In this document: one piece after another, positions 38,590 through 53,499 of the stretch
How the letters are laid out: every line of letters starts with the position of its first letter
Numbering within the stretch: the first letter of the stretch is position 1
DNA from: Ridgeia piscesae
Lineage: Eukaryota > Annelida > Polychaeta > Sabellida > Siboglinidae
DNA: 64,000 nucleotides
Assembly (NCBI GenBank): GCA_025642075.2
Contig: JAODUO010001234.1
Span: 68,828 to 132,827 of the forward strand
Reading direction: 5' to 3'
Made by a program: the position numbers and the translations under genes
Notes under the pieces: model-generated
The model's database searches: none
What the model was told of the DNA's origin: nothing
Seen by the model: the letters and a program-made list of their open reading frames with translations, nothing else

Positions 38590-39010
38590 GACAGCCACAC
38601 ATAATGTCCCGAGTGTGTCCTCATCGTATCTAGCATCGTACATACAACTACCAATTCCCCAAAAGGAAGGGACGAAGATCCTCATCTACATTGGTCTCCT
38701 GAGGCGTTGCATATTTGTATTTGTTAAGGAAGAATTTGCCGTTGTCCTTGTGCTGTCAATGTGTCTACTTCTTCTTATATCCCTCGCATTATTCAAGAGG
38801 GCAGCATTATTTGGCGTCAGCTGTTCTTTCACATATGTCTTTGTCCCCTCCAGATTTTCCTGCCCATCACATCACGTTTGTCTCTTCTAGCTGGCAGTTG
38901 ATGGTAGGCAACAATGTCACTCGTCAGTAGCTGTACGCGCATCGTCTCATTCACAAAGTTAGCAATCTTCTTTCTGAGTGCGGAAAACTCACCACCACTA
39001 TGGGTTTTAG
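38590..39010 (-). pseudogene. LINE ORF1 relic, copy 2
   Basis: Minus-strand reading 'VRLLTSDIVAYHQLPARRDK' followed directly by 'RDVMGRKIWRG'. This is the same ORF1 as at 21.2-21.8 kb but with the 'IVKF' strand region deleted and more frame changes. Confidence 0.65.
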
Positions 39011-39086
39011 TTTTGATTCAAGCTAGCGTATTTTCTCATACATCGTTGCATTGCTTTTCTTCATTTCTAGTTATGCATCTTCTAGT

Positions 39087-39343
<257 letters not shown>

Positions 39344-39453
39344 AGAGTTAGAGAACGTACTGCTATTGTAATAAGTGGGTGGGGCCAGATCAGATTTACT
39401 TGTCTAATAGCTCATGACTGTTGTTGCAAGATTTAACAAGATTTAACAAGATT

Positions 39454-39518
39454 GCCACCTAGAGATTCAACTCTAGATGGCAGGTGGACTAGGAAGCCAT
39501 TTGGCTTATCGAGAGTCC
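39454..39518 (-). other. two conserved stem-loops in the LINE 3' UTR
   Basis: Hairpin 1 (39,454-39,481): two 11-nt arms around a 6-nt loop, ten Watson-Crick pairs and one G-U in the RNA. Hairpin 2 (39,486-39,518): outer GGACT/AGTCC and inner AAGCCA/TGGCTT. Both are present at the same place in the copies ending at 5,883, 7,385 and 59,709. They are likely recognised by the element's reverse transcriptase. Confidence 0.75.
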
Positions 39519-39529
39519 AACCTATCTAT

Positions 39530-42398
39530 CTAAGCATACCCCGCCCTTCTTAGGTATATGTCGATTTTATTTTTAAATATATTAACACTACTAGCACCTA
39601 CACAATCAGCTGATAATCTGTTCCATTCGTTTACTGTTCTTTGTGAAAATGAAAATTTTCTAATATCTAGTCTACACTGCTTCTTTGCTAATGTAACTCC
39701 ATGTCCTCTAGTCCTTCTCTCTTCCTTGACTGTGAAAAAAATATTTCTGTCAATATTTTCATATCCATTCAATATTTTAAACATCTCAATCTGATCTCTC
39801 AATCTTCTGGTTTCTAGTGTTGTTAAACCACATTCTTTTAGACGCATTTCATAAATAATATTCCTGAGTTTTGGTATCATTTTGGTTGCTCTCCTTTGTA
39901 CTCTTTCTAGCATTTCAATATCCTTCTTGCGATATGGCCTCCATGCTTGTATACAATATTCTAAGTGAGGCCTAACTATTGTTTTATACAGCGGTATTAT
40001 TAGTTCTTTTTTCTTTGTACACTATATTTCGCCTAATTAATCCAAGAATTTGGTTTCCCTTCGCTGCTGCAATTCCACACTGCTCTGATACCTTCATGTC
40101 AGCACTAATAGTTAACCCTAAGTCCTTTTCCTTTAAGGTAGTATTTAGTACCCATTGTATATTGTGCATCTTCATTCCCATGTCCTGTGTGAAGGCACTT
40201 ACACTTTCCAACATTAAACAGCATTTGCCACTTCTCAGACCATTATATCAACTTATTAAGATCATCTTGTAAATGCTGTCTATCTGCATCACTTTTAATT
40301 TTCCTAAACACTTTTGTGTCGTACGCAAACTTCAACACCTTGTTGTCATGTCATCATCCAAATCATTGATATATATTAAGAATAAAATAGGTCCCAGTAC
40401 TGATCCCTGCGGTACTCCACTCAAAACCGCTTTCCAGTTTGAAACCTCCCCATCAACTACTACTCTTTGTCTTCTATCAATAAGCCATTTTTCTATCCAG
40501 TTGATCATTCCATTTCCTATGCCATGGGCCTTTAGTTTAAATAGTAGTCTTTGGTGTGGCACTTTGTCAAAGGCTTTTTTAAATCTAAGTAGATTATATC
40601 TACTGGTGATCCCTCATCTAGCCACTTTGTGACATCTTCCAAAAAACATAACATATTTGTTAAGCATGACCTCGCTTTTAAAAACCCATGTTGAGATGGG
40701 TTTACCAATTTATTTTTAACAAGAAAATCAACCAGGTGATCTTTAATTAGTCTTTCTAATAGTTTGCAAATCAGCGATGTTAAACTCACTGGTCTATAGT
40801 TCTCTGACTTGTTTCTCGAACCTTTTTTAAATAATGGTATAATGTTTGCTTCTTTCCATTCTAACGGAACTATTCCCTCCTCTAATGACAAATTGAACAC
40901 AGTTGCAAGCGGTATGCTGATTTGTTCTACAATTTCCAATAGTAATTTGGGAGGAATCCCATCCACTCCAGGTGATTTATTATCCTTCATATCTCTTATT
41001 TTCATAGCTACCATTGTTGGGGTTACAATTAGTTGTCCTAAATAGTCAAACTCTCTCCCTTCGAACTTAGTCACAAGTACTAGTAATATACTAATATCTT
41101 CCCTGGTAAACACCGAACTAAAGTACTCATTTAGGTTTTCTGCCATTAGGAATCCCTCTGTTATTATGTTTCCATCACTACCTTCTAGAGGACCGACCTT
41201 GTCCTGAACTTTCTGTTTACTTCGAACATACGCATAAACATTCTTGCTGTCATGTTTTATATTAAAAGCTATTTTTTGTTCGTAGCTTCTCTTTGAATTT
41301 CTAATTTCAGCTGTAGCTTGATTAAGTGCTTCTTTATAAATGCTATAGTCTTCTTCACTTCCGGTATGTCTATATGTCTTCCACATCATTTGCTTGTACT
41401 TGATTTTTCTAATGGCTTCCTTCGATAAGTGTTTCTTCTTTGACCGTTTCCCCTGTTTTTTCAAGGGGACAAATGTGTCACCGCAGTCAATTTCACTCTC
41501 TAAAATATTCCAGCATTCTGTTGGTGTCTTATTCTTCAGTGTGTTATTCCAGTCTATCTTTGCTAAATATTCCCTCATGTCCTTATATCTTCCTTTGTGA
41601 AATTTTTTCATGTACCTTATTTTTCTATTCCGTTCTCCCTTTACTTTGATGATAAAAAGTATCTGGTTGTGATCACTACACCCCAATAACTCACATATCT
41701 TGACATTATCAACAAATTCCTTCTGTGAGCTCAATACTATGTCTAACACGTTCTCGCCCCTGGTTGCTTCTAACACATGTTGAGAAAGGAAACTATCTTG
41801 TACTAAATTTAAAAACTCTTGATCCTCTCTCCCGGTACTCTGTAGAGATGTCCACTGTATATGCCCATGGTTAAAATTCCCCATAATAATACAGTCCCGT
41901 TTACTCACTTCTTTGATAGCGTTATGTATTTTTTCATTCTCTTCCATGCTTATGTTTGGACTCCGATACACTAACCCAACAGTTAATGTTGACTTTCCAG
42001 TAACTATGTTACACCAGACAGCTTCTTCACATTCTGCTTCTTTTTCTAATTTTATTTCATAAGCTTGGATGGATTCTTTAATATATAAAATAACTTCGCC
42101 TCCCCTTATTCCTAATCTATCTTTCCTAAACATTACCTACCCTGTCATTCCTAATTCGGCATCTGATATATCGGGTGTGGCCCAAGATTAAGTTATACCT
42201 ATTATGTGAGGGTCAATATCTTCTACCATAATGTTTAGTTCATTTCTTTTGTTTACTATGCTGCTTGCATTTAAACAAACACATTTATAACCAAATTCCG
42301 TAGGGCTTTCCAGGCTGTTCTTTGCTGATGTCTTTTTGCTATCTTTATCTATGCCTCTAGTATTTGGCTTCTCTGTGTATCCCCCCTGCGAAACTATT

Positions 42399-42421
<23 letters not shown>
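39530..42421 (-). pseudogene. LINE ORF2: APE endonuclease plus reverse transcriptase (broken)
   Basis: Starts at ATG 42,421, overlapping the end of ORF1 by 23 nt. The endonuclease part shows 'CVCLNASSIVNKRNEL' and 'GLVYRSPN', then 'IIMGNFNHGHIQW' (usual G-D-F-N is G-N-F-N here, so a catalytic Asp is lost), and 'GCSDHNQILF' with the S-D-H motif kept. RT motifs follow: 'NIIPLFKKGSRNKSENYRPV', 'QHGFLKARSC', 'YLDLKK' (frameshift here), '[10 protein letters not shown]', and F-A-Y-D at 40,318-40,329 instead of F-A-D-D. The C-terminus ends 'IYLRRAGYA'. Two stops lie in the endonuclease region, with further frameshifts after 40,560. The product nicked target DNA and copied the element RNA. This copy is catalytically dead. 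Confidence 0.9.
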
Positions 42422-43563
<1,142 letters not shown>

Positions 43564-43564
43564 A

Positions 43565-44014
43565 TAAATTACTTACACCTCGTGGTAAGCGGAATCATAT
43601 GCACACATATTTTGTTTATAGTATTTGGATATCTTTGAACTCTTGGCGCCGCCATATTACGCTGAAGCTGCACTTGGTTTGACAGAAACTTTCTTTAGAA
43701 CGCATAGCCACTGGAAGTCTAGGGTATACGCCATCTTAGAAACATAATGACATAGTGGAATGGATATGGTCGGGGTGAACTGTCCATATGATCTTTTACT
43801 TTCTGACCTAACCATGAAAACGACCACCAACAACCATCAAACTTCTCACATATTTTACATACATATACGTTACAACAAATTCAGTGACATTCGTCTGACG
43901 AAGAAAATTCACAAAATAAACGCGCGAATCTCCACGGACGGCAACTGGAAATATTCGGCTACATGCAACTACTATGCCACCGTAAACTCTCTGTTATACG
44001 CTAGCCTTTACTCC
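43565..44014 (+). repeat. block B left part, further copy, plus unassigned sequence
   Basis: 43,565-43,790 matches 26,158-26,430 ('ACTTACACCTC', 'GCGGAATCATATGCACACAT', 'CGCCATATTACGCTGAAGCTG'-type stretches). The remainder up to element B is unassigned. Confidence 0.6.
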
Positions 44015-44860
44015 GTCGGTAAATGTCAAATAATTCAATCTTGTCATGTTTTTGTGTATAATCTTGGCAATCGGTTTTAAAATAATCTAAATAGTATATA
44101 GAACTTAAAAACCCTTGTTGCCATTTTTTCTATTTGGTCCCATATAAATGTAGCGGCCATTTTTTAAATGGCCGCCACATTTTATTTCGCCGCACAATTG
44201 TGGTATGTGATATATGTTCTATGGGACAAGGATTTCAAATAAACCATTTTTAGAATTTTCCGCCTTTGGCTTCTGCCATTTTTAATGATGGCGGTCATCA
44301 ATACAAATCTCACAATATCTAAAATACTACATCTCATTGAGCAGTACTGTTCATGACATTGGATAGCTTTATGGATAGCGATATATACCAATGTACATTT
44401 TATCTTCATTAACAGCCATTTACCCATATTTTAAGCAATCTAGAGCAAATAAATTGATGGCAAGATGCAAGGTTTTTAAATATGATTATTGAAATTGTTG
44501 TTTATTGACTTTCAAATATCCGCCATTTTGTAATATCCGCCATTTTTAAGATGGCGCCCGACAAAATCTCTAAAATTATTATGTCCATAGCTTAAAAACT
44601 ACGTGGCTTAGAGACCAAAGGGTGATGTCAAAATGCAGGGAGCCTGTTATTCCTATGTCTTATGATCTACGTATCGTCGAACCTTGAAGCTGATGTGGAA
44701 ATATAGATGTTTGGATGCAACGATTTAAAAATGGTTCTTAGATATTCTGTAAAACGGACAGAGTTGGCCAATTCAAATATTGGTTTATTGATTTCAAAAT
44801 GATGCCATAGCATATAGAAAACTCCCAATATGTGTATCCACCCCCACACCACCCCACGGC
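44015..44860 (+). repeat. element B left TIR
   Basis: Pairs with the right TIR over nearly its full length. Contains several GCGGCCAT/ATGGCCGC and CCGCCAT motifs (44,153-44,176, 44,260-44,300, 44,520-44,552). Confidence 0.72.
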
Positions 44861-45039
44861 ATTGCGAAGCGCATGTTTGCTTTTATGCATGAAAACTGTC
44901 TTCTACAAACGTTCACTTGTCTTTTGGAAACTTTCATAAACTTTTGACTTGACAATCATATGATAAGCCCTAAGATGACAAAGGAAAAAGGAAATCTTAC
45001 TGTCGTGGAGTGTAACTGCAAAGTAGATGGAATAGAAAG

Positions 45040-46190
45040 ATGGCTCAGAAACTGAGATTCTGAAGGCAACACCACTACTTTCCCTGGATGCTAGCTATAA
45101 CACGATTTTCAAAAGACGATTTGACTTGAAAGCAATAATTGGCACTCACGAGTTTGCATACAGAAACTGGATGTTCACTGAGCCAATTAAATCGAGCCAT
45201 CTAACAAATGACAAAGTAACACTTGCTGCAGAATATTGTGCAGGCCAATAGTTACACAACCCCATAATCTATTATATAAATCCATCCAGTAGAGATGCTG
45301 TCTCATAGTCGATGGAATGACAGCTTTGCATGGTGTTGGTGGCTGTCAAGAACTTCAGTAACTACAACGATGATGACAAATCACATGTTAAGCTCATCCA
45401 ATCAAAACATCGAGGTCATGACCAAGTGAAAGTTATCTTTGACAGTTATACGACAGTATCCACACTGAAGGAATCAACACCAGGCAGAGACAATTCCAAC
45501 GGAATATGATCAAACATAATAGATGATTCAACGTGCATCAGACTTCTATACCAAGTTCAAAACAATTATCTTCGACATAAGAACTGCTGAGAACCTAGTG
45601 ACAGTGACACGCTTATGCTGTCAAGACAAACTCCGACTGCCCTGTGTCTACAGGTGTGCGCATACCCAAAGAAACAAACAGTCGCATGATTCAACATATT
45701 GTGGAAGTTGCAGAAACATATTAATTGTCTACTTATATTCCCAAAACACTGGTGTCGTGTTATTGGCTCTTCGCTGGGAGCCACAATTGGATAACAGCTT
45801 CACACCATTTCTTCCATCTTCCGAACTGTACTTGTTGCACTGCCTGGATTTGCAGAAGGAGCAGAACATTCCACTGAAGTGGTCAAGGGCTGTGAAGAAT
45901 TCGTGTGCACACCATTATATCATGGATGGCTGTATATTACACATGTGAAAAACGTATGGTAGTACTTTTAAAATTACTGAAACATGAACAAGGATTATAC
46001 AAACTCCCACGTACCCATAGTGTATGGTTAGAAGATACAAGGCGAGCACATGTGCAGGCGAATGTTTGATCACGGGATGTAGTCTTAGACCCAATCATCC
46101 CCAAATCTCTGGAGCCTGGATAGCACCAGCATGGTGGCCGATTGTTGTCAGTACAAACCAAGGAAACACCAGCTCCAGAATCCAGTACTA
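45040..46190 (+). pseudogene. FEN-like/CXC transposon ORF relic (element B)
   Basis: Readable plus-strand pieces in order: 'TPLLSLDASYNTIFKRRFDL', 'VKVIFDSYTTVSTLKES' (45,430-45,480), an S-D-S-D-T-L strand, 'VLVALPGF', 'VVKGCEEFVC', and 'RTHSVWLEDTRRAHVQANVW' followed by 'DPIIPKSLEPGW' (46,000-46,120). The 'VxxxFDxY...K' segment, the 'LPGF' segment and the 'RRAHxQAxxW...P.IP....GW' segment match, from memory, the same family as in element A and the 35-38 kb relics, here as a more divergent subfamily. Many stops and frame changes are present. It lies alone between the TIRs and reads away from the left TIR. Confidence 0.5.
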
Positions 46191-46202
46191 GTTCAGTTGT
46201 AC

Positions 46203-47135
46203 AGCTGGTGGGGTGGGGGGTGGATGAACACATTGGGAGTTATCAATATGCTATGGCATAATTTTTAAATCAATAAACCAATGTTTGAATTGGCCAAATC
46301 TGGCCGTTTTATAGAATATCTAAGAGCCATCTTTAAATCGTTGCCTCCAAACATCTACATTTCCACATCTGCTTCAAGGTTCGATGATACATAGATAATA
46401 AGACATAGGGATAACAGGCTCTCTTAAGATACATAAATAATACTGTTTGATGACGCCATCTATTAGAATGATGGATAAGTCAAAATTAGTACAACACATA
46501 ATTACTTCTAATAATGTTTTATTTTGACATCAACGTTTGGTCTCTAAACCACTTAGTTCTTAAACTATGGATATTTGAAAGTCAATAAAGTTAAGAGTAC
46601 ACAATTTAAATAATCATAAAAATAATCATATAAAAACATTACATCTTGCCATCAATGTTTTGGCTCTAGATTACGTAGTTCTTAAGATATGGATAAATGG
46701 CTGAGCCGGACGCCATCATTATAAATGGCGCATATATGAATGTTAATGAAGGTAAAATATACATTGGTACGTATCGAAATCCACAAAGCTATCCAATGTC
46801 ATCAACATCACTGCTTAATGTAATGTATTTTTTAGATATTGCGAGATTTGTATTGACGACCGCCATCTTAACAAATGGCGGACGCGAAAGCCGGAAAATT
46901 CCAAAAATGGTTTGTTTGAAATCATTGTCCCATAGAACATATATCCACATACAACAATTATTTCTCTAGACGAAACAGTTATTAACGTACGGCGAAATAA
47001 AATCACTATGGGGCCAAATAGAAAAAAATACAACAAGGGTTTTCAAGTTCTATATACTATTTAGATGATTTTAAAACCTGTTGCCAAGAATATACCCAAA
47101 CATATGCTTCCTTTACACTTCCCGACGCACTATTT
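46203..47135 (-). repeat. element B right TIR
   Basis: Mirror of the left TIR. Includes an additional unpaired stretch and the GACCGCCATCTTAAC / AATGGCGG pair near 46,857-46,880. Confidence 0.72.
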
Positions 47136-47219
47136 ACACAAAATACTGTAATATTCGCGCGCACAAACGCGCCGTTCGTGTGCGCGAATGGCCTATCGTT
47201 CGTGATTTAGTGAAAATGC

Positions 47220-47290
47220 GCGCTGAAATGACGTACCACAATAACTAATCCGACAAAGGGCGATCTAATGCAACTAGGGTCTTAGTGCCG
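47220..47290 (+). repeat. short dispersed repeat, second copy at 56,805-56,865
   Basis: 'GTACCAC-ATAACTAA-CCGACA-AGGGCG' followed by 'AACTAGGGT' occurs at both places in the same orientation. The second copy lies directly before the ZSWIM-like exon, so it may be a terminal or promoter piece of that element. Confidence 0.55.
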
Positions 47291-47309
47291 TCTTTTGCGT
47301 ATTCTTGAC

Positions 47310-48290
47310 GTGTGTAAAATGCGGAACGTTTTGCCGAACATTTTGTGGAACGCTTGTTTAAACCATCCTACAATTAGCTGTTGAACTCGCATGATTCTGA
47401 GGCATCACACATAGCTGAATACGGATACCGTCTGACATGTCCGTCAATGTGAAGGTATAATATGTAGAATAATGTGCATTTACAGCCGATGGAACGTCGA
47501 GTGGTAGCCCGACAACAGGTGTGCTGGCCGGAACGGATGTTTATAATCATCTACAGCTTGTCGTATTCATCACACGAAACTGCGACTTCACACATACTTA
47601 AATAGTGATATCGTATACTGTTTTGTCAATATAAAAGCATAATGTCTACATTAATGTACATTTACAGTCGATGGAATATCGCGGGACGTTCGATCGAATT
47701 CAGTGCCAAGATGGTGTTGTTTTGGCTGTTCTGTCTATACGGCATGCACACACATACAAACTATCACTGGCTACGCGCCTGCACGGCCAATAGCTTACCC
47801 TTCATATTTATGAAACGTTTGGAGAATGGTGATATCATTGTTTTTGGTAATGGTTTCTGTTAATACAAGCTTGAGCAACGACATCAACGTGGAAACTTAG
47901 CGTCCTTGGCTGGTGCACAGTTTCTTTAAACAATTAATTGCACGCAGCCTAATCCAGAGCATAATAACATTATGTACACTATGTACAATGACTTCACGCT
48001 GGTTTCATTGACACTATCAAATGTGTATATGTAACCGAAATAAAATTCAATTAAATACAATTCACTATTTTGATAAATAAACATACAATAAAAGTCACCA
48101 AGTGATACCAACCTTAATTGCACGACCGAATACGATACAATATAACATATTTCACCATATTTTAGAATATATCCATAGTTAGCTATGTGTGAGGTTTCGG
48201 AGTCATGCGAGTTCAACAGCTAATTGAGAAGGATTTAAACAAGCGTTCCGCAAAATATGCAAACTAATCCACGTTAGTCGCTAGAGGCGC
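47310..48290. repeat. foldback unit with about 100-bp inverted ends
   Basis: 47,330-47,425 ('GGAACGCTTGTTTAAA', 'TAGCTGTTGAACTCGCATGA', 'CACACATAGCT') is mirrored at 48,180-48,260. The interior (about 750 bp) shows no recognised coding sequence and two loosely repeated 'TTTACAG-CGATGGAA' stretches (47,480 and 47,664). Confidence 0.65.
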
Positions 48291-48345
48291 TGATACGCAA
48301 CTGGGGTCTAGTTGTGTATCACCGCCTCTAGCGAATAACGTGGAT
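48267..48345. repeat. 79-bp perfect-like hairpin (36-bp arms)
   Basis: Arms 48,267-48,302 and 48,310-48,345 pair at 33 of 36 positions with a 7-bp loop. It is a compact foldback or MITE-like structure immediately beside the foldback unit. Confidence 0.9.
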
Positions 48346-50480
<2,135 letters not shown>

Positions 50481-50599
50481 GATGGCCAAGGAAATTAGGA
50501 GGTTAATGAAGTTAGACGACCAATATTAATTAGCCGTTTATTTAACAGAATGACAGAGTACATATGATATGAGGATGCCCTCCCCACACCTATGCATGT

Positions 50600-50890
50600 T
50601 GTTAACATTCAAAAGAGCTGGCTGATGTGCATCAATCAACATGGCCTTCAAGAACTTTGAAGAGTGCCACCAAGAAAATATCACTGCCGCCAGACACCGC
50701 TGGAAGGCTTCTGCATCTGCGCCAACATCAGCCACCTTCCAGTGCCCCCACTGTCCCAGTGTGTGTGCGTCCATGATTGGGTTGACGAGCCACTCCCGCA
50801 CCCATCAACGAAGACTGCACTGTTGACATCATCGATTCCGATGGTCAGCCAACGACGTAAAGACGGTGAATCAGTCCCGAATGCACACAC
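50600..50890 (+). pseudogene. LINE ORF2 C-terminal end with C2H2 zinc finger
   Basis: Plus-strand frame reads 'FKNFEECHQENITAARHRWK', then 'FQCPHCPSVCASMIGLTSHS' and 'RTH'. Cys-x2-Cys and His-x4-His follow the C-terminal zinc finger found in several LINE ORF2s ('C-x2-C...IGL-x-SH-x-R-x-H'). The usual Arg before 'IGL' is Met here. About 60 residues remain, 5'-truncated. The finger probably binds nucleic acid in the intact element. Confidence 0.7.
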
Positions 50891-51934
50891 TTAACGCATA
50901 GGAAAAACAGTAGCATAACGTCATATCGCCCACGGGCGCTCGGTAAGGGAGACCGGGGTTAGTTGTAACAAAAGCAACATATTTTAAGATTGCGGGTGGG
51001 TTTCTTAACGTATCGGAACTTTTTCATGCCAAAGGATATCCACATATCTCCCGTCATAGCGCATAATTAATTGTCCGGCCTATTTTATATTATAGTTATA
51101 TTATAATTATATGATATATCCTAATGTGTTACAATTTAGCCCGATACGGAGCAATGCCATACAAGTACCTTGTTGCTTGACAATAACTATATAATCCGTA
51201 ACACACACGCACATAATTGTGTATACTTTTTATATAAGAATGCATCTTTTAAATACTGCATTTAACAAAACCGTCTTAATTACCAACCCACCCAATAACA
51301 TGACCCGCAAACGCAAAGACCTGTAGAGTAAAACTTGTTACGGGTCAATCAAGCACTTGCATATATAAAACGTGATCGGGTTTTAAAATTATAGTGGCTA
51401 CACAAACTATGTAGACAGGCTATCGAGTTACAGACCTACTCGCTGTGCAATTCACGCTGGTGACACAAATAGGAAAAACACCCAAACAGTGTTTTTCTTT
51501 AGGAGATTTAATGCACCACAGACTTACCAATATGTTAAACCAGTTGAAAGCCCACGTCTCGTATACCAACGAGTCTTATCGTGGTATTACCAAGCGTGAA
51601 TCAGAAATCAAATAAGTGCGCAGTCGTATACACCATCCCTTGACAACAATATGATATGGTCATTCTGAGTGCAACGAGCGCGAAGGACTCGACAGTTTGT
51701 TAAAATTACATGAGTTAAGTGATTGGCACCGCCAAATTTATAGTGCCATAGTACCAATATTGATACAGAGAAAGGTGAGCTGTCTTATTTTGGTTCTGAC
51801 TTTTTGCGAAAGTCGCAATTAGCGAGGTTTGTGGTGTGAAGGCCGTTATTCCACGAACTCGCTATAACTTGGACAAATCACTGAAGCGTGTAGCTGACAA
51901 GTGACTGGCATCGCATACATAAATAATTGTGGCG
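50891..51934. other. no recognisable feature
   Basis: Unassigned sequence between two LINE remnants. A GC-richer 40 bp near 50,930-50,970 is the only contrast. Confidence 0.4.
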
Positions 51935-52550
51935 ATGGCGGCGAGTCCGAGAAAGGGGAGTGCCCGTGCACCAGTAACTGAAGCAGACAAACAACCAGCG
52001 TTTATCTTACGCGTACTTAGCGTCCTCCAGGACAACGAAATAATGGATAAGATCAAAGCGGCACTCTACCTTATCGACTTAGCTGATGAGTAGACGCTTC
52101 AAGCAATGGGAGAAAATCTGAAAGCCAAAAACAATCGTATTAAACTGCTAGAAAAAAGAGCATTTGAGTTAAAAGTGCAACATGACAACGTTACAAAATA
52201 CGGATGTATATCTAACTTACAAATAAGAGGAATTGAGGAAAACTAAGAAGGGAAGACACCGTGGAAAAAAGTGATAGCAGTCATTAAAGAAACAAAGGCT
52301 TGCAGCCCGCGTATAAGCCGCATAATACGACCAAATCAATAATTATCGGATTCAATCGTCATCAACTAAGAGACAGTGTTTACAGACAACGAGGAAACTT
52401 AGTAATTATAAAAAACACCCTAAAATCTTCATCAACGAGGATCTTACCAATCGACGATCGGCCATCGGGTTTGAAATACGCAGAAAAGGACGTGACTAAC
52501 ACTGTTCGCCAGGTGAGGTATCAGATCGATCTGCAGAAATACCAATAGAC
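51935..52550 (+). pseudogene. LINE ORF1 (fourth lineage)
   Basis: ATG at 51,935 opens a frame with 'MAASPRKGSARAPVTEADKQ', a helical segment, stops at 52,091 and 52,244, and between them a coiled-coil-like 'ENLKAKNNRIKLLEKRA' and 'SNLQIRGIEE'. After frame changes it reads 'IIIGFNRHQLRDSVYRQRGN' and 'KIFINEDLTNRRSAIGFEIR'. The order coiled coil, 'L-x-I-x-GI-x-E', 'R-x-x-(V/I)-(F/Y)-x-x-R', 'IFINEDLT' is that of L1-type ORF1 proteins with RRM and C-terminal domains. It is most likely the first ORF of the element whose ORF2 follows from 53.5 kb. Confidence 0.72.
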
Positions 52551-53470
52551 ACATATATCCGCCGTCGCGTGTATGCACTCATGGGCTTAGCGGCGCGCGC
52601 ACAGGCATGTTCCCCAATTCATGCATACATAGACACATGCACATACTCACAGTAATACACGCATACATATACACATGAGCACACATACGCTCTCAGTCAC
52701 ACACATTCGCTCACATATACGCACACATACATGCACACGGACGCATGCACATACACGCACACATAAACACACAATTACACATACACACATTTATTTAGCA
52801 AGACTATAATATATATGTACATTCCAATCTATTATTATCACCTGGTTCAAACACCACTACAGGACTATTTTGGCAAATGTTCTGCTTTATGAGCAATCAT
52901 GTATTATGAATTTATATGGACATATAACTATATTTGTGTACAAAACCAATGGTGTTTTGGCTTTAACGGTAAAATAATTTTTCGATAATTGTATTAGAAT
53001 GTCAATGTAAACAATCTGAAGCAAACATTAGAATATTCGCATTAGAAATGATGCTTCTGGGCAATTATTGCTATTACCTTATTCATTAAGATTTTGAGAT
53101 AAGGTGTATGTTATGTACTGCTACATCATGTTGTCATAAGCATCCCCATAGGAACAATTTGGTAAATGTGATCGAGCTACTAAATGCGTTCGACCTTACC
53201 TAAGTGTGTGTGTGTGTGTGTGGGTGTGGGTGTGTGTGCGTGCGTGCGTGCGTGCGTGCGTGAGTGTGTGTACGAGAGTGTCGCGGTATGACACGTGATA
53301 GGATGCGGGTTGGCGGACGGGGTATTGACACCCACCATTTCACCAACACCCGACATTCTGCGTTATTTATAGTAAGCACTTTAGTTCCATAAAATATAGA
53401 TGATTTGCTTAGTAATTATTCTGAGCTAGATCTCAGGCACTTGTATGACACGCATACATACATACCCATA
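52551..53470. repeat. CA-rich degenerate repeat and (TG)n, spacer of the LINE
   Basis: 52,560-52,800 is a degenerate ACACATACGC-type array. 53,203-53,265 is (TG)n/(GTGC)n. The rest shows no coding sequence. Confidence 0.6.
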
Positions 53471-53499
53471 ACGAGGACATTGAGACAAACCCTTTTAGT

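Larger units (their letters stand above)
44015..47135. mobile_element. element B: long-TIR DNA element with FEN-like/CXC ORF
   Basis: Inverted repeats of about 0.85-0.93 kb (44,015-44,860 and 46,203-47,135) enclose about 1.3 kb with one recognisable ORF relic on the plus strand. Matching landmarks are 'AGTATATAGAACTT-AAAACCCTTGTTG', 'TTTGGAAT...GCCATC', 'CATTGGATAGCTTT' and 'CTTGAAGC-GATGTGGAAAT', all in mirror order. Subterminal (A/C)-GCCGCCAT or ATGGCGG motifs occur several times in each arm, as in element A. Total length is 3.1 kb, like element A. The arms differ by indels (extra 150-250 bp near 46,450-46,690), so the copy is old. Target duplication was not resolved. Confidence 0.68.

Noticed and set aside
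39558..40272. Open frames on the plus strand of the LINE (for example 78 and 97 codons)
   Set aside because: Antisense shadows of the LINE ORF2. The same antisense frames appear in every copy of the element.
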